Positions 62,288 through 64,000 of a stretch of DNA of 64,000 nucleotides are shown here, one piece after another. This DNA comes from Arthrobacter sp. MYb213. Its GTDB lineage: Bacteria; Actinomycetota; Actinomycetes; Actinomycetales; Micrococcaceae. Within the stretch, counting starts at the first letter, position 1, and each line of letters opens with the position of its first letter. The notes below the pieces were generated by a model. That model was not told where the DNA came from. It made no database searches and saw only the letters and a list, made by a program, of their open reading frames with translations. Position numbers and translations under genes: made by a program. The stretch is from NCBI RefSeq assembly GCF_002979915.1, contig NZ_PCQA01000006.1, forward strand, positions 186,001-250,000. Direction: 5' to 3'.

Positions 62288-64000
62288 ATGACATATGCCA
62301 AGCAACCATTTCACAATCTCGATGAGTACATCGGCCTCCCGCGGGTAGCTGGCCTAGCGCTGTCCCCCGACGGCACCAAACTTGTCACCACGCTGAGCAC
62401 CCTTCGCCCCGATCAAACCAAATATTCCTCCGCGCTGTGGCAGCTGGACCCGCAGGGCAAAACAGCTGCCCGGCGGCTAACCTTCGGAGAAAACGGCGAA
62501 TCACAACCGAGCTTCAGCGCCGACGGCGACCTCTTTTTCCTCGCCAAACGCGGCACCGACGAGGATGCTAAACCCGAGGCTTGGCGTTTACCTGCCGCCG
62601 GCGGAGAAGCCCGATCGATCCTCAGCCATCCGGCGGGAATCGGATCGCTCACCAGCTTCGCCCGGAACAACGACCGCGTGCTGGTCTGCGCTGCGGGTAT
62701 GCCACGCGCCACCGATCTGGAACACGAAGCGAAAATCCTTCAGGAGCGGAAAACTAAAAAGATCTCCGCCATCCTCCACACCGGCTACCCGGTGCGATAT
62801 TGGGACGCGGACCTAGGACCACAAACCCCGCACTTTTATACCGCAGCCCTTGACCCTGAGGCGAATGCCGAATCCGCGACGCTGAAGGATCTGACCCCCA
62901 GCAGCGGCGTGCAGCAAACCGATACCGCCTTCACCGCGGCGGATAACGGCGAATTTTTGATCACCGAATGGCTCGTTCCCGAGGGACGCGGCTCACTTGC
63001 CACCGGCCTCATGCGCTTAGATCTGCACAGCGGGGCGCAAGAAATGCTGCTGCAGCCCGATGAGACCTACGAATACACGGTCGGCAAAATCAGCCCGGAT
63101 TCCAGCAAACTCATCTACGCCCGATGGACCCGCTCCACCCCGCAGCGTGCCGGAGCCATGACCCTATGGCTCATGGAGCTCTCCAGCGGCGAAACGCATC
63201 AGATCGCCGTCGGCTGGGATCGCTGGACTAACGACATCACCTGGTTCCCCAACGGCCACTCGCTGCTATTGACCGCGGATGAGCACGGCCACGGCCCGAT
63301 CTTCCACCTCTCCCTTGATAGCGATAAGATCACCCGGCTCACCGCGGATGGCGCCTATACCAACGTGCTGATCAGCCCGGATTCGCGCACCGCCTACGCG
63401 CTGCGCTCCAGCTACGAGTACCCCACCGAACCGGTGTCCATCGAACTCACCCACCTAGCTGAGCTGGAATCGGGTCAATACGCCGCGTTGACCGGGCTAC
63501 TGTCCCCGGCCGAACAACCTGCACTGCCCGGCACGCTGACCGAGGTAAGCACCACCGCGGAGGATGGCAGCACGATCCGCGCCTGGCTGGCCCTGCCGCA
63601 GGATGCATCCCCCAGCAACAAGGCGCCACTCTTACTCTGGATTCACGGTGGACCACTGGGTTCGTGGAATGCCTGGAGCTGGCGTTGGAGCCCTTGGTTG
63701 GCTGTCGCCCAGGGCTACGCGGTGCTGCTGCCGGACCCGGCACTGTCCACCGGTTATGGTCAAGATTTCATCCAGCGCGGTTGGGGCCGGTGGGGCGAGG
63801 AGCCCTACACCGACCTGCTGGCGATCACCGATGCGGCCGAGGCGCGCGCGGACATCGATCAGAGTCGCACCGCGGCCATGGGCGGATCCTTCGGCGGTTA
63901 TATGGCCAATTGGATCGCCGGACATACCGACCGCTTCAAGGCAATCGTGACTCATGCGAGCCTCTGGGCGCTGGATGGTTTCGACAAGTCCACCGATGCC
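62288..64000 (+). CDS. S9-family prolyl oligopeptidase/acylaminoacyl peptidase (partial, runs off window)
   Basis: The frame is open from the ATG at 62288 to the last base (571 codons). It starts MTYAKQPFHNLDEYIGLPRVAGLALSPDG and has a beta-propeller-like N-terminal region. The catalytic alpha/beta-hydrolase domain follows, with ILPLLWIHGGP-like sequence (LLLWIHGGPLG), LLPDPALSTGYGQDFIQRGWG and the nucleophile elbow GGSFGGYMANW. The catalytic Asp and His lie beyond the window. It cleaves short peptides, probably in the cytosol. Confidence 0.92.
   Translation, partial: MTYAKQPFHNLDEYIGLPRVAGLALSPDGTKLVTTLSTLRPDQTKYSSALWQLDPQGKTAARRLTFGENGESQPSFSADGDLFFLAKRGTDEDAKPEAWRLPAAGGEARSILSHPAGIGSLTSFARNNDRVLVCAAGMPRATDLEHEAKILQERKTKKISAILHTGYPVRYWDADLGPQTPHFYTAALDPEANAESATLKDLTPSSGVQQTDTAFTAADNGEFLITEWLVPEGRGSLATGLMRLDLHSGAQEMLLQPDETYEYTVGKISPDSSKLIYARWTRSTPQRAGAMTLWLMELSSGETHQIAVGWDRWTNDITWFPNGHSLLLTADEHGHGPIFHLSLDSDKITRLTADGAYTNVLISPDSRTAYALRSSYEYPTEPVSIELTHLAELESGQYAALTGLLSPAEQPALPGTLTEVSTTAEDGSTIRAWLALPQDASPSNKAPLLLWIHGGPLGSWNAWSWRWSPWLAVAQGYAVLLPDPALSTGYGQDFIQRGWGRWGEEPYTDLLAITDAAEARADIDQSRTAAMGGSFGGYMANWIAGHTDRFKAIVTHASLWALDGFDKSTDA

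Overview
The window looks like chromosomal DNA of a high-GC Gram-positive actinobacterium, most likely an Arthrobacter/Glutamicibacter-type member of the Micrococcaceae. This is inferred from gene families, frequent GTG/TTG starts, tight translational coupling and mixed catabolic operons; no rRNA, tRNA or species marker is present to prove it. Coding density is high, and no insertion sequence, CRISPR array, tRNA or rRNA was seen.

Layout. 0.2-8.5 kb: two DUF4262 paralogues, an FMN monooxygenase, malic enzyme, an orphan excisionase-type DNA-binding protein, an aminotransferase, and a LysR/YeiH divergent pair. 8.5-13.6 kb: a shikimate-catabolism locus (IclR regulator, 3-dehydroshikimate dehydratase, shikimate dehydrogenase, divergent shikimate transporter). 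13.6-22.4 kb: a nine-gene minus-strand operon with a complete branched-chain-type ABC importer, an acyl-CoA ligase, a TetR regulator, 3-hydroxybutyrate dehydrogenase and an alpha/beta hydrolase. 22.7-28.5 kb: DapA-like aldolase, acyl-CoA dehydrogenase, NUDIX hydrolase, aldehyde dehydrogenase, and an HxlR/NAD(P)-binding pair. 28.6-33.6 kb: a peptide/nickel-type ABC importer with a fused double ATPase. 33.6-35.0 kb: a Phd/RelE toxin-antitoxin islet bounded by a 28-bp direct repeat of the ATPase gene's 3' end. 35.0-48.4 kb: fatty-acyl-CoA ligase, EamA exporter with LysR, NERD helicase, D-threonine aldolase-like enzyme, an IclR-controlled CoA-transferase/thiolase operon, three coupled phosphatases, and a FabH-like synthase. 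56.5-61.3 kb: a GntR-controlled asparagine/aspartate operon. 61.3-64 kb: a lipoprotein and a truncated S9 peptidase.

The most interesting region is 49.7-56.4 kb, an AT-richer insert behind about 1.28 kb of gene-free DNA. A 40-residue peptide gene with an acidic N-terminal part and a basic C-terminus (two Arg, one His) is followed by a perfect stem-loop. Six enzyme and transport genes then follow with overlapping ends: three different JmjC/cupin oxygenases, an arginase-family enzyme with a long N-terminal extension, an MFS exporter and an RsgA-type ribosome GTPase. I read this as a RiPP-type biosynthetic cluster in which peptide Arg/His residues would be hydroxylated and Arg converted to ornithine. 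The product would be exported, and the extra RsgA might protect the ribosome. The function is inferred and I do not recognise the combination as a described class.

Metabolically the window links several routes. Shikimate is converted to protocatechuate. 3-Hydroxybutyrate goes to acetoacetate (15 kb locus), then acetoacetyl-CoA and acetyl-CoA (42-45 kb locus). Asparagine goes to aspartate, then fumarate. Malic enzyme can drain the resulting C4 acids to pyruvate.
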